The position numbers and the translations under genes are program-made. DNA of 45,759 bases from JBAXQQ01 sp037131695 (lineage in GTDB: Bacteria > Armatimonadota > Hebobacteria > CAIYQO01). The notes beneath the pieces were generated by a model, which was not told where the DNA came from, did no database searches, and saw nothing but the letters and a program-made list of their open reading frames with translations. The stretch is taken from positions 1 through 45,759 of the forward strand of contig CAZWZF010000038.1 in NCBI GenBank assembly GCA_964638715.1. Reading direction: 5' to 3'. This document shows positions 32,924-40,662 of this stretch, piece after piece; position 1 is the first letter of the stretch; every line of letters begins with the position of its first letter.

Positions 32924-34705
32924 ATGAAATTTTGGATAATGATACAAAAAATTGACAGGCGCTGGGTCTATATTGCACTTGCTATTATGCTGATATTCTC
33001 GTTAAATAGCAGTTTTGTTGAAAAACCATCAAAAACAGGAGCGCAGGCACAGCAGTTATATGATGAGATAGAAAATCTGCCAAAGGATAAACTGGTATTC
33101 ATTAGTGTTACATTTTCCAGCAGCACATTGCCAGAAAATGGTAACCAAATGCGGGCGGTTATCCGGCATTTAGCCTTAAAAAAACAACCTTATGCCATCA
33201 TATCATTTGAACAGCAAGGCGCAACAAACGCAAGTGCAATCGGTAAAGATGTCGCAACCCAATATAATCTTGAATATGGTAAAGATTATATTGATATGGG
33301 CTATAATATTCGCACTCTTGCCTTTATATTTTCATTTTTAGATGATATTAATAAAACTATAAAAGTTGATGCACTGAACAAAAAGCCAATAAAAGATTAC
33401 CCTATAATGAAAAATATTAAAGGGTTGAAAGATAACAATATTGGCATGCTGATTGAATTCACTGCATCAGCATCCTTGGGAGATTGGATACAATTTGTAC
33501 AACCGAAAACAAATCCTCCACTTAAAATAGGATATGCCTGTACTAACGTAATGTCATCTGACGGTTTTCCCTTGCTTGATTCCAAACAAATCTGCGGTAT
33601 GCTGATAGGATTAAAAGGTGCATCAGATTATGAGAATTTAGTAAATGTAAAAGAAGCGACAGTTACTGACCTGCGATATGATCCACGAAGCAAAATAACT
33701 GATATTGAACAGACCATAAGTGCTTCAGCATTAAAGCTGATGACTACTCAAAGCAATGCCCACTTGATTATCATTATATTAATCCTTATTGGAAATATCG
33801 GCTATTTCGTCACTCGCAAACAGAAACCAGTTTTACCGGAATATATCCCGCCTGTTGAAGAAGATGAATCAACACAAAAACGCAAACAGCAGCTAACTAA
33901 TTTGTTTATCTCAATATCAGCATTAGTAATCTTATCCGCAAGTGTAGCACTTTCTCGGGAAGGATTAATTAATGATATGGAAAAAATGCTGGGAGTATTG
34001 GCAACACTGGCAGTATTTTCGATTGTATTTCGCGATAACGCTACCTACAGGTTTGTAGAACATATCTTTGTCGGTTTAGCAACTGGTTACGGTATTGTTA
34101 TAACCTGGACACAATTCATTATACCTAAATGGTATACATCAATGATGCCGGCACAAATGTATCCAAATGGCGAAGGTCAATGGTGGCTGGCAATGGCATT
34201 AGTCTGCGGGTTAATGTTCTATACAGTTTATTTCACAAAGTTGGCATGGATTAATCGACTGGCTATCGGCATCCTTATGGGCTGGTCTGCCGGTACTGTA
34301 TTTAAAGGATTTGCAGGGTTGATGGGACCACAATTAATTGCTGCTTTCCGTCCTCCTGTTACCAGTTATGCTCCAGCAAATCTCAGCATAATACAACAAT
34401 CATCCGATGTTATGACTAAATACAGCGCGATACCTTTAGGTGGTGGATTTTATTTCTATCCACTGGAAACAATCGCATTCATCGTACTTATTACAGTGAT
34501 GTCCTATTTCTTTTTTACCATTAATCATAAACATGAATGGATAAAAAAGCCGGCTAATATGGGAAAATATTTCATGATGATAACCCTTGGTGTTATCTTT
34601 GGAAATACTGTAATGAGCAGATTTTCATTGTTAATAGGAAGATTGGAGTTTATCCGCTTATCGTTTCAGGAATGGATCGTCATGTTGCAACACTGGATAA
34701 AATAA
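32924..34705 (+). CDS. Large membrane protein with an internal alpha/beta domain, unknown function (second gene of the pair)
   Basis: The product has 593 residues. One N-terminal segment (about 15-30, YIALAIMLIFSLNSSF) is followed by a soluble region (about 35-275) with alternating strands and helices: KDKLVFISVTFSSSTLPENGNQMRAVIRHLALKKQPYAIISF, NNIGMLIEFTASASLGDWIQFVQP, PLKIGYACTNVMSSDGFPLL, KQICGMLIGLKGASDYE. About eight more membrane segments follow (from about 283). I recall similar uncharacterised proteins in other uncultured phyla but no function. AAGGAG (32909-32914) lies at the end of the preceding gene. A transport, channel or sensing role is open. A bidirectional terminator follows. 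Confidence 0.72.
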   Translation: MKFWIMIQKIDRRWVYIALAIMLIFSLNSSFVEKPSKTGAQAQQLYDEIENLPKDKLVFISVTFSSSTLPENGNQMRAVIRHLALKKQPYAIISFEQQGATNASAIGKDVATQYNLEYGKDYIDMGYNIRTLAFIFSFLDDINKTIKVDALNKKPIKDYPIMKNIKGLKDNNIGMLIEFTASASLGDWIQFVQPKTNPPLKIGYACTNVMSSDGFPLLDSKQICGMLIGLKGASDYENLVNVKEATVTDLRYDPRSKITDIEQTISASALKLMTTQSNAHLIIIILILIGNIGYFVTRKQKPVLPEYIPPVEEDESTQKRKQQLTNLFISISALVILSASVALSREGLINDMEKMLGVLATLAVFSIVFRDNATYRFVEHIFVGLATGYGIVITWTQFIIPKWYTSMMPAQMYPNGEGQWWLAMALVCGLMFYTVYFTKLAWINRLAIGILMGWSAGTVFKGFAGLMGPQLIAAFRPPVTSYAPANLSIIQQSSDVMTKYSAIPLGGGFYFYPLETIAFIVLITVMSYFFFTINHKHEWIKKPANMGKYFMMITLGVIFGNTVMSRFSLLIGRLEFIRLSFQEWIVMLQHWIK

Positions 34706-34716
34706 TATCTAAACCC

Positions 34717-34754
34717 AAAAAAGCCTTCCAACTTTTATAGCTGGAAGGCTTTTT
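34717..34754. terminator. Bidirectional terminator between the membrane pair and dapA
   Basis: AGCCTTCCA (34722-34730) and TGGAAGGCT (34742-34750) form a stem with an 11-base loop, flanked by five A on the left and TTTTT on the right. It serves the plus-strand membrane module and the minus-strand dapA, which ends at 34764. Confidence 0.88.
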
Positions 34755-34763
34755 AATTGATTA

Positions 34764-35648
34764 CTAAATAACCCCAAGGCTCTTTAATACTTTTCGCATA
34801 TTTTCAATTGTTGCTTCTGACGCTGCCATCATCGGCAATCTTGGACCACCTACCGGTATGCCAACTAATTGCAGTGCGGCTTTTAACGGCGCCGGATTTG
34901 GCTCAACAAACATGGCCTTCGCAAGCGGCAGCAATTTATAATGCAGCGCACGTGCTTCTGATAATTTGTTTTCGGTACATAAAGTATATATTTTCAACCA
35001 TTCAGCCGGCAAGATGTGGCTGCTGGTGCAGATGCCGCCATGACCACCCAATGCGCATAACGGGAATAACAGATTGTCATCACCGGTTAAAACACTGAAG
35101 TCAGTCGTTTGGGATATAATTGCCATTACCTGGTCGATATCGCCACTGGCTTCTTTAATACCGGTGATATTCGCAACCTTGGATAATTCGACAATAGTTG
35201 CAACTTCCATATTAATCCCGGTTCTTTTCGGAATGTTATACATTATAATCGGCTTATCAGTGGATGCGGCTACAGCCTTAAAATGCTGAATAACACCAGC
35301 CTGATTCGGGCGGTTGTAATATGGCGCAATCACCAGCATGCCATCAACGCCAGCCTTATCTGCTGATTCTGTCAAACCAACAGCTTCTTTTGTTGAGTTT
35401 GAACCGGTACCTGCTATAACTGGAACGCGGCCCGCAGTATATTTTACTGTCAATTCAACAACCTCATGATGTTCATCATACGATAATGTTGGTGACTCGC
35501 CTGTTGTGCCGCATGGCACAACGCCGGATGCCCCATTCTCAATCACCCAGTCAATTAACTGTTTCAATGTTGACGGGCAAATGCTGCCATCCTTACCAAA
35601 AGGTGTGACTAATGGAACATATATGCCGGTAAATACTTTTCGTGCCAT
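34764..35648 (-). CDS. dapA: 4-hydroxy-tetrahydrodipicolinate synthase
   Basis: DapA condenses pyruvate with aspartate semialdehyde, the first step specific to lysine and diaminopimelate. Motifs: VPLVTPFGKDG, GTTGESPTLSYDEH, the PYYNRPNQAGVIQHF loop, YNIPKRTG with Y137, and the Schiff-base lysine K165 in ITGIKEASGD. The 294-residue length is normal. AGGAG lies about 10 bases before the ATG. It is 23 bases downstream of lysC on the same strand, so the two form an operon that supplies diaminopimelate for peptidoglycan, in line with murA nearby. Confidence 0.96.
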   Translation of the reverse strand: MARKVFTGIYVPLVTPFGKDGSICPSTLKQLIDWVIENGASGVVPCGTTGESPTLSYDEHHEVVELTVKYTAGRVPVIAGTGSNSTKEAVGLTESADKAGVDGMLVIAPYYNRPNQAGVIQHFKAVAASTDKPIIMYNIPKRTGINMEVATIVELSKVANITGIKEASGDIDQVMAIISQTTDFSVLTGDDNLLFPLCALGGHGGICTSSHILPAEWLKIYTLCTENKLSEARALHYKLLPLAKAMFVEPNPAPLKAALQLVGIPVGGPRLPMMAASEATIENMRKVLKSLGVI

Positions 35649-35671
35649 TTTTTATTTTCTCCTCGAAATAT

Positions 35672-37018
35672 TTATTTCATGCCAGTAACTAAAGCATCAT
35701 GTAATGAAATAATCGCGTCTTTACGCTGAGTTTCCTGTACTAATACAGAATAACTTAATTGATCGGTAATATGACCTTCAACTTTAATCTTCTCACCAGA
35801 TAATACATCATCAACCTTCTTCTGGCAATCATCAACCATTCCCCGCATCCCCTCGCCTACACAGGTTACTAATGCCCAATGCCCATCTTCAAAGTTTGAT
35901 TTCAAATTATGATCATGCAACTGATGGCGAACAACATCGCTTACGCTGCGATATTTCTCGCGTTTTACCGCAAATTTCGCACTACCATCATTCATGCTCA
36001 GAACATGGAAATTCAAGCGTGTCTGACCAAGCAGTTCTGATACCCGTTTAATTGTACGTGGTGTTGCATCTGGAACTGTAAACGCTGTCAGACTGGGCAT
36101 ATCTGCAATACCAGTTATTGCCCGCTTCGTTGCCGGTTCATTTGTTTCAATAGCAGTGCCGGGGTCTTCAGGATTCTTGAAGTTTCGTACAACAACAGGA
36201 ATCTCATATCGACGCGCCATGCGGGCAGATTCTGCCTGGATAACATCAGCACCATATTGGCTCATTGCGCATAATTCATCAAAGGTAAGTTTGCGAATCA
36301 TCATGGGACCAGTATTAGTTCTTAATGCTTCCTTGGGGAAGTTCGCAGGATTTGCAGTCATTACGCCATCGACTTCTTTATAGATTTCAACAGAACCTAA
36401 TTCTAATGGTTCCTGCAATGGCAATCGGGAAACATTTTTCAATGCATACGCCAAACAAATTGCAGTATAGTCGCTGCCGCCTTCACCCAATGTGGTGATA
36501 GCATGGTCAGTTGGCGCAACCCCCTGAAAACCTGCAACTAAAGGAATTGTCTGGTTATCAATATAGCTCACAAGATGTTTAATATCAGTCTGAACTACAC
36601 GGGCATGTCCAAAAAAACCGTCAGTATACAAACCAACCTGGCCACCTGATAACGCAACAGTTTTATAACCTTTCGATTTCAATAAATGTGCCAGTCGCAC
36701 GGTTGATATAATTTCGCCGCAACTCATTAGCAAGTCTAATTCACGTGGTTCAATAGCCGGGTCAATTTCACGAACTAACCGCACTAATTCTGCCGTTGAG
36801 TAAAAGTGAGAGAGAGCTAATTTGCGCGCACCTTCCGGTTTACGAACTAATTTTTCAATTTCTTCGTCCCAACTTGCCAACTCGCGTCCCATTGCACTTA
36901 CAACAACCACAGGACATGCACCGCGGTCGCGGGTTTCCATAATTCGTTCAGCCGTAATCATTTCATTGCCGCCTGGCTCAACGCATTTCCCGCCATATTT
37001 TTGTACTACAACTTGCAT
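35672..37018 (-). CDS. lysC: Aspartate kinase
   Basis: The enzyme phosphorylates aspartate, opening lysine, threonine and methionine synthesis. The kinase domain includes VVVQKYGGKCV (residues 3-13), VVVVSAMGRE, LGEGGSDYTAICLAYAL, VEIYKEVDGVMTANP and KLTFDELCAMSQYGADVIQ. Two ACT regulatory domains follow from about residue 300 (ITGIADMPSLTAFTVPD, then WALVTCVGEGM), so lysine or threonine feedback is likely. The usual KFGGTS reads KYGGKC here, an uncommon variant that might alter nucleotide contacts. CGGAG precedes the ATG by 9 bases. It is cotranscribed with dapA and separated from asd by a terminator. Confidence 0.94.
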   Translation of the reverse strand: MQVVVQKYGGKCVEPGGNEMITAERIMETRDRGACPVVVVSAMGRELASWDEEIEKLVRKPEGARKLALSHFYSTAELVRLVREIDPAIEPRELDLLMSCGEIISTVRLAHLLKSKGYKTVALSGGQVGLYTDGFFGHARVVQTDIKHLVSYIDNQTIPLVAGFQGVAPTDHAITTLGEGGSDYTAICLAYALKNVSRLPLQEPLELGSVEIYKEVDGVMTANPANFPKEALRTNTGPMMIRKLTFDELCAMSQYGADVIQAESARMARRYEIPVVVRNFKNPEDPGTAIETNEPATKRAITGIADMPSLTAFTVPDATPRTIKRVSELLGQTRLNFHVLSMNDGSAKFAVKREKYRSVSDVVRHQLHDHNLKSNFEDGHWALVTCVGEGMRGMVDDCQKKVDDVLSGEKIKVEGHITDQLSYSVLVQETQRKDAIISLHDALVTGMK

Positions 37019-37044
37019 CGTTTTTATCTCCGGTTAAATACACG

Positions 37045-37068
37045 AAAAAGGCCGGGATTCCCACGGCC
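37045..37068 (-). terminator. Intrinsic terminator after asd
   Basis: On the minus strand GGCCGTGGGAATCCCGGCC forms a 7-bp stem with one bulged T and a GAAT loop, followed by TTTTT. It lies between asd and lysC and so splits the aspartate-family genes into two transcripts. Confidence 0.7.
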
Positions 37069-37113
37069 AGATTCGGCGTAAAGATTGCTTGATTCAGTTA
37101 TAAATAATAAACC

Positions 37114-38151
37114 CTAAATAAGGTTCATTTCCATCATCTTTTCGGCAATTTGTACAGTATTTAAAGCAGCACCCTTGCGCAAATTATCTGATACTACCCA
37201 CAGATTAATGCCAAATGCTACTGACTTGTCCTGACGAACACGTCCTACAAATACCGGGTCTGTACCGCTGCATTCTGTCTGCATTGGGTACTTGGAATTT
37301 GCCGGGTCATCTACCAATACAATACCAGGAGCGTTGGCAAGCAATTCGCGCGCTTTTTCTGCTGATATAGGTTCGTAGAACTCTATATTTACTGATTCGG
37401 CGTGGCCATTATCTACCGGCACCCGAACGGTGGTTGCGGTTACCTGAATGGTATCGTCACCCATAATTTTACGGGTTTCTTGAATCATTTTCAGTTCTTC
37501 TTTGGTATAACCATCCGGCAGGAACACATCGATATGGGGCAGACAGTTGCCATAAATCTGATATGGGAAAATGGCAGGATCAATCGTTGCTGGTTTGCCA
37601 TTCGCAACGTCAATTGTCTGTTTCATTAATTCTTCGCGAGCCTGCGCAGACTTTCCGCTGACTGCCTGATATGTGCTTACTACCACGCGTTTTATACGGG
37701 CATAATCATGCAAAGGCTTCATTGCTACTACCATTTGTGTGGTTGAGCAATTCGGGTTTGCAACAATACCTTGATGCGTTCTCAAAGTTTCAGCGTTTAC
37801 TTCCGGTACACATAATGGAACGTTAGGATACATTCTAAAAGCGTTGCCGTTATCTATAATTACCAGCTCGCTAAGACCTTTAACTTGTTTTCGGCGTTCT
37901 AAAGCTTTTAAACCAAAATGGTCTTCAGCCTTTTCACCACCGGCGAATAATGCTATATCTACATTATCTAATGCTTCTTCACTAATCTGTTGTACATGGT
38001 AGGTAACGCCATCCACGACTTCAGGTCTGGCACTGCGGGCAAATATCTGCAGTGATTCGCATGGGAAGTTTCGCTGTTTTAATACCCGAATCATTTCTGA
38101 TCCTACAGCACCGATGCCTACAACAGCAACATTATAAGTTTGCTTTTTCAC
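37114..38151 (-). CDS. asd: Aspartate-semialdehyde dehydrogenase
   Basis: Asd reduces aspartyl phosphate to aspartate semialdehyde with NADPH. VAVVGIGAVGSEMIRVL is the cofactor-binding start (usually GATGAVG, here GIGAVG). The active-site cysteine is C135 in VANPNCSTTQMV. VSTYQAVSGKSAQAREEL and the GHAESVNIEF histidine segment complete the catalytic set. The 345-residue length is normal. The start is a GTG at 38151 with AGAGGGG ahead of it. A terminator separates it from lysC downstream. A GC-rich palindrome lies 25 bases upstream of its start. Confidence 0.95.
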   Translation of the reverse strand: MKKQTYNVAVVGIGAVGSEMIRVLKQRNFPCESLQIFARSARPEVVDGVTYHVQQISEEALDNVDIALFAGGEKAEDHFGLKALERRKQVKGLSELVIIDNGNAFRMYPNVPLCVPEVNAETLRTHQGIVANPNCSTTQMVVAMKPLHDYARIKRVVVSTYQAVSGKSAQAREELMKQTIDVANGKPATIDPAIFPYQIYGNCLPHIDVFLPDGYTKEELKMIQETRKIMGDDTIQVTATTVRVPVDNGHAESVNIEFYEPISAEKARELLANAPGIVLVDDPANSKYPMQTECSGTDPVFVGRVRQDKSVAFGINLWVVSDNLRKGAALNTVQIAEKMMEMNLI

Positions 38152-38175
38152 CTATTTCCCCTCTCTAAAACAGAC

Positions 38176-38197
38176 GCGCGCCTAAGATTAGGCGCGC
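38176..38197. repeat. GC-rich 22-base palindrome between the DAHP synthase gene and asd
   Basis: GCGCGCCTAA (38176-38185) and TTAGGCGCGC (38188-38197) are perfectly complementary around GA. It could end the DAHP synthase transcript (minus strand continues GTCTGTTTTAG) or act in the asd leader; the T tract is poor. Confidence 0.6.
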
Positions 38198-38270
38198 AGT
38201 TATATTATCAATTGTAAGTAATTTATGTCAATAAATATTGACTGTTTTAACGTGTTTTAAACGTATTTTT

Positions 38271-38384
38271 AGTTTTAAGTGTTCAGTGTTCAGTGTTCAG
38301 TGTTCAGTGTTCAGTTATAAATCATATTCGGGTTATAATCAAAACAAATCTGAAAACTAAACACTTAACACTTAAAACTGTTAA
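38271..38384. repeat. Heptamer tandem array with a complementary degenerate array
   Basis: Five exact copies of TGTTCAG run at 38280-38314. About 35 bases later, at 38350-38384, five degenerate heptamers follow in the opposite sense (CTGAAAA, CTAAACA, CTTAACA, CTTAAAA, CTGTTAA). AGTTTTAAGTGTT (38271-38283) is perfectly complementary to AACACTTAAAACT (38367-38379). The array touches the stop codon of the DAHP synthase gene, so its mRNA 3' end would fold into a long hairpin. It may be an interspersed genomic repeat. Confidence 0.8.
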
Positions 38385-39406
38385 CTAATACTTCTGTCTA
38401 CCGCGGCAGCTACTCTTCGTGCGCGTCCCATGAACTCAGCAAACTTTTCTGGTGTTAATGCCTGCGCGCTGTCAGATTTTGCTTTTGACGGGTTGTTGTG
38501 AACTTCTATCTCCAGACCGTCAGCACCGGCGGCAATGCCTGCTAACGCGATATCAGATACATAGCGCCAGTCGCCTGCCGCATGGCTGGGGTCAACTATT
38601 ATCGGTAAGTGAGAATGATGCTTGATTACCGGCACTGCATTAATATCAGTTGTATAGCGCGTTGACGTTTCAAAAGTAATGATGCCGCGTTCGCATAATA
38701 TAACCTGCTGGTTGCCTTCAGACATGATATATTCAGCAGCCATCAATAAATCTTCAACTTTGCAGCCAAATCCGCGTTTTAATAAGATAGCTTTATTCAT
38801 CTTGCCTAATTTCAGCAACAAGCGGAAGTTCTGCATATTGCGCGCGCCAACCTGCAATACGTCTGCATAATCGGCAGCAGCATCGCAATCACTGAAATCC
38901 ATAACTTCAGTAACTACCGGCAATCCGGTCTGTTCGCGGGCTTCAGCTAATATCTTCAATCCTTCAACGCCCAAACCCTGGAATGAATATGGTGATGTGC
39001 GCGGTTTAAATGCTCCGCCGCGAAGCATGTGGGCACCAGATGCTTTCACCGCATGTGCTATATCTAATGTCTGGTCGCGGCTTTCAACGCTGCACGGTCC
39101 GGCTATTATACATAGCTCTTTACCGCCTATCGGTACTCCGCATACATCAAGAATAGTGCCGGCAGGATGATGAGCGCGACTGGCTAATTTATAAGGTTCA
39201 GATACCAGGGCTACTCGTTCAACACCTTCAAATGATGCAAACTTATCAGCAATCACCATCTTTTCAGCATTTACTGCTCCTAATACTGCAATAACCGAGC
39301 GTTCAACACCCGGGTTGACAAACGGCTTGAAACCTTCGCCTTCAATACCATCAATAACAGCTTGAATAGCCTCTTTCGACGCGCCTTCTTCCATTATAAT
39401 TATCAC
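38381..39406 (-). CDS. aroF: 3-deoxy-7-phosphoheptulonate (DAHP) synthase, type I-beta
   Basis: The enzyme condenses PEP and erythrose 4-phosphate, the entry to aromatic amino acid synthesis. The N-terminal 70 residues (MIIIMEEGASKEAIQAVIDGIEG to ADKFASFEGVERVALVSEPYKLASR) match the ferredoxin-like regulatory domain of Thermotoga-type enzymes. The barrel follows with IAGPCSVESRDQ, LRGGAFKPRTSPYSFQGLG, VGARNMQNFRLL, LLKRGFG, LCERGIITFE and IVDPSHAAGDW. The 341-residue length is typical. The start is a GTG at 39406 with AAGGGG 9 bases before it. A palindrome lies just upstream of the ribosome site and a heptamer repeat directly after the stop. The regulatory domain suggests tyrosine or phenylalanine feedback. 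Confidence 0.93.
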   Translation of the reverse strand: MIIIMEEGASKEAIQAVIDGIEGEGFKPFVNPGVERSVIAVLGAVNAEKMVIADKFASFEGVERVALVSEPYKLASRAHHPAGTILDVCGVPIGGKELCIIAGPCSVESRDQTLDIAHAVKASGAHMLRGGAFKPRTSPYSFQGLGVEGLKILAEAREQTGLPVVTEVMDFSDCDAAADYADVLQVGARNMQNFRLLLKLGKMNKAILLKRGFGCKVEDLLMAAEYIMSEGNQQVILCERGIITFETSTRYTTDINAVPVIKHHSHLPIIVDPSHAAGDWRYVSDIALAGIAAGADGLEIEVHNNPSKAKSDSAQALTPEKFAEFMGRARRVAAAVDRSIS

Positions 39407-39425
39407 GATAAATACCCCTTATTTC

Positions 39426-39443
39426 ACTTATCGGACGATAAGT
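39426..39443. promoter_or_regulatory. 18-base palindrome in the DAHP synthase leader
   Basis: ACTTATCG-GA-CGATAAGT is a perfect palindrome just upstream of the AAGGGG ribosome site. A related shorter palindrome, TTATC-AC-GATAA (39400-39411), overlaps the GTG start. They may be repressor binding sites or an RNA hairpin controlling initiation. Confidence 0.5.
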
Positions 39444-39453
39444 TTACACCAAA

Positions 39454-39483
39454 AGTTTACCATATTTTGTGCTTAACGGACAA
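39454..39483 (-). promoter_or_regulatory. Candidate promoter for the DAHP synthase gene
   Basis: On the minus strand TTGTCC (39483-39478), an 18-base spacer and TAAACT (39459-39454) preceded by TGG form an extended -10 promoter. Transcription would start close to the 18-base palindrome. Confidence 0.35.
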
Positions 39484-39629
39484 ATTTCAAGTTTATATAC
39501 CCATTATCAAGTGGAAATTAACAATAAATTATATAAAGAAGTGAAGCATTAATAAAATAAAAAAAGATAAAAATTTCACGATTTATTAGCATTTTTTACA
39601 TTTCGAGAGTAAATGTGTGCGTCGGGCAT

Positions 39630-39658
39630 TTGTACAGTTCCTGTAAATTTGCTATAAT
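39630..39658 (+). promoter_or_regulatory. Strong extended -10 promoter with an internal palindrome, for the pyruvate oxidoreductase operon
   Basis: TTGTAC (39630-39635), a 17-base spacer and TGC-TATAAT (39650-39658) make a strong extended -10 promoter. Between the boxes lies TACAG-TTC-CTGTA (39633-39645), a palindrome well placed for a repressor. The 314-base gap from 39407 to 39720 otherwise holds the DAHP synthase promoter and AT-rich sequence with no gene that I can see. Confidence 0.6.
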
Positions 39659-39678
39659 CCATCGGTTTGCGTCAGACC

Positions 39679-39696
39679 GGGGCTGCTTTTAGCCCC
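39679..39696 (+). promoter_or_regulatory. Leader hairpin before the pyruvate oxidoreductase operon
   Basis: GGGGCT (39679-39684) pairs with AGCCCC (39691-39696) around GCTTTT in the predicted 5' leader, 24 bases before the ATG. With no T tract after it, it is more likely an mRNA-stabilising or regulatory hairpin than a terminator. Confidence 0.5.
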
Positions 39697-39720
39697 AGAC
39701 ATTTATACTGGAGAGGACGT

Positions 39721-40662
39721 ATGGCAGAATACCAACTTCCCTATCAGGACAAGAGAGGCTTCACCAACTGCCTGTTATCCGCTATCGGCGGAGACGGTGC
39801 AAATATGGCGGCCAAGCTCCTGTTCAAACTTGCGGCAAAGTATCTTAACCTTGACGGCGCGTACGACGCAAAGTACGGCAGCGAGAAAAAAGGTACCCCT
39901 ACCGATGTCTCATTAAAGCTTTGCAACTACGGCAATCCTGTTCGTGAAAGCGGCCCCAATAACCGCCCGCACATTCTGTGCATCTTCCGCGAAAACTTGA
40001 TTCGTCCGTTGGGTCTCAACCACGGCCTGGAGGAAAACGCGACAGTTATCGTGAACACCTGCAAGACCCCGGCAGAGATTCGCGACATCCTGCAGTTGCA
40101 TAGCGGCACCATCTATTGTTTAGATGCGGCAGCTATTTCTATTACATCAGGCAGCCGCCTGAATATGCCGATGATGGCAATGCTCTCACACGTGCTGAAG
40201 TTCCCGGAAGATCATGTAATTCATGCTATCGAAGATACCTGGCCACGTGCAAAAGAGCCAAACATCCTCGCTTACAAACAAGCTGTCAGCAGTGCCGTCA
40301 GCGAAACCTTCGCTGCAGATGGCAAATATCAGCTTGAAGACCCTCTGGATATTAAATCACCACTCGGATACACCAACATGTTAGACGGTGGAGCTATTGA
40401 TGCTTTGACTCATAGCACCATCAAGAAAAGCAATGCTGGCGCACGTTCCAACCCGGCACCGAAATTTGACCGCGAAATCTGTATCGACTGCACTAAGTGT
40501 CTCGCCGTGTGCGCAGACCCGGGTGCTATTGTTTGGAAAGACGCTAAAATGGCCGGCATTGATCTCAACTATTGCAAGGCCTGCCTCCGCTGCGTTGCGG
40601 TTTGCCCAACCACCAAGAAAGGCAAGGCACTGACAGAAGGAGACCTCGCATGCGAAGAATAA
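39721..40662 (+). CDS. Pyruvate:ferredoxin oxidoreductase, gamma subunit fused to a 2[4Fe-4S] ferredoxin (delta) domain
   Basis: This 313-residue subunit works with the next gene. Residues about 10-230 are the gamma-type domain: TNCLLSAIGGDGANMAAKLLFKLAAKY, YDAKYGSEKKGTPTDVSLKL, TVIVNTCKTPAEIRD, NMPMMAMLSHVLKF. The C-terminal 65 residues hold two 4Fe-4S motifs: C254, C257, C260, C264 (CIDCTKCLAVCADP) and C285, C288, C291, C295 (CKACLRCVAVCPTT), as in the delta subunit. The ATG at 39721 follows GGAGAGG; in-frame sequence upstream covers the promoter leader. Codons are rich in C-ending forms (AAC, TAC, GGC, ATC), unlike most neighbours, which suggests high expression. It overlaps the next gene by 13 bases. 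Confidence 0.88.
   Translation: MAEYQLPYQDKRGFTNCLLSAIGGDGANMAAKLLFKLAAKYLNLDGAYDAKYGSEKKGTPTDVSLKLCNYGNPVRESGPNNRPHILCIFRENLIRPLGLNHGLEENATVIVNTCKTPAEIRDILQLHSGTIYCLDAAAISITSGSRLNMPMMAMLSHVLKFPEDHVIHAIEDTWPRAKEPNILAYKQAVSSAVSETFAADGKYQLEDPLDIKSPLGYTNMLDGGAIDALTHSTIKKSNAGARSNPAPKFDREICIDCTKCLAVCADPGAIVWKDAKMAGIDLNYCKACLRCVAVCPTTKKGKALTEGDLACEE

Noticed and set aside
37019..37113. Lysine riboswitch before lysC
   Set aside because: The 95-base gap holds only the asd terminator and a ribosome site, too little for the known lysine riboswitch.
38271..38384. CRISPR-like repeat structure
   Set aside because: The units are 7 bases long, contiguous and without spacers, and no cas genes are present.
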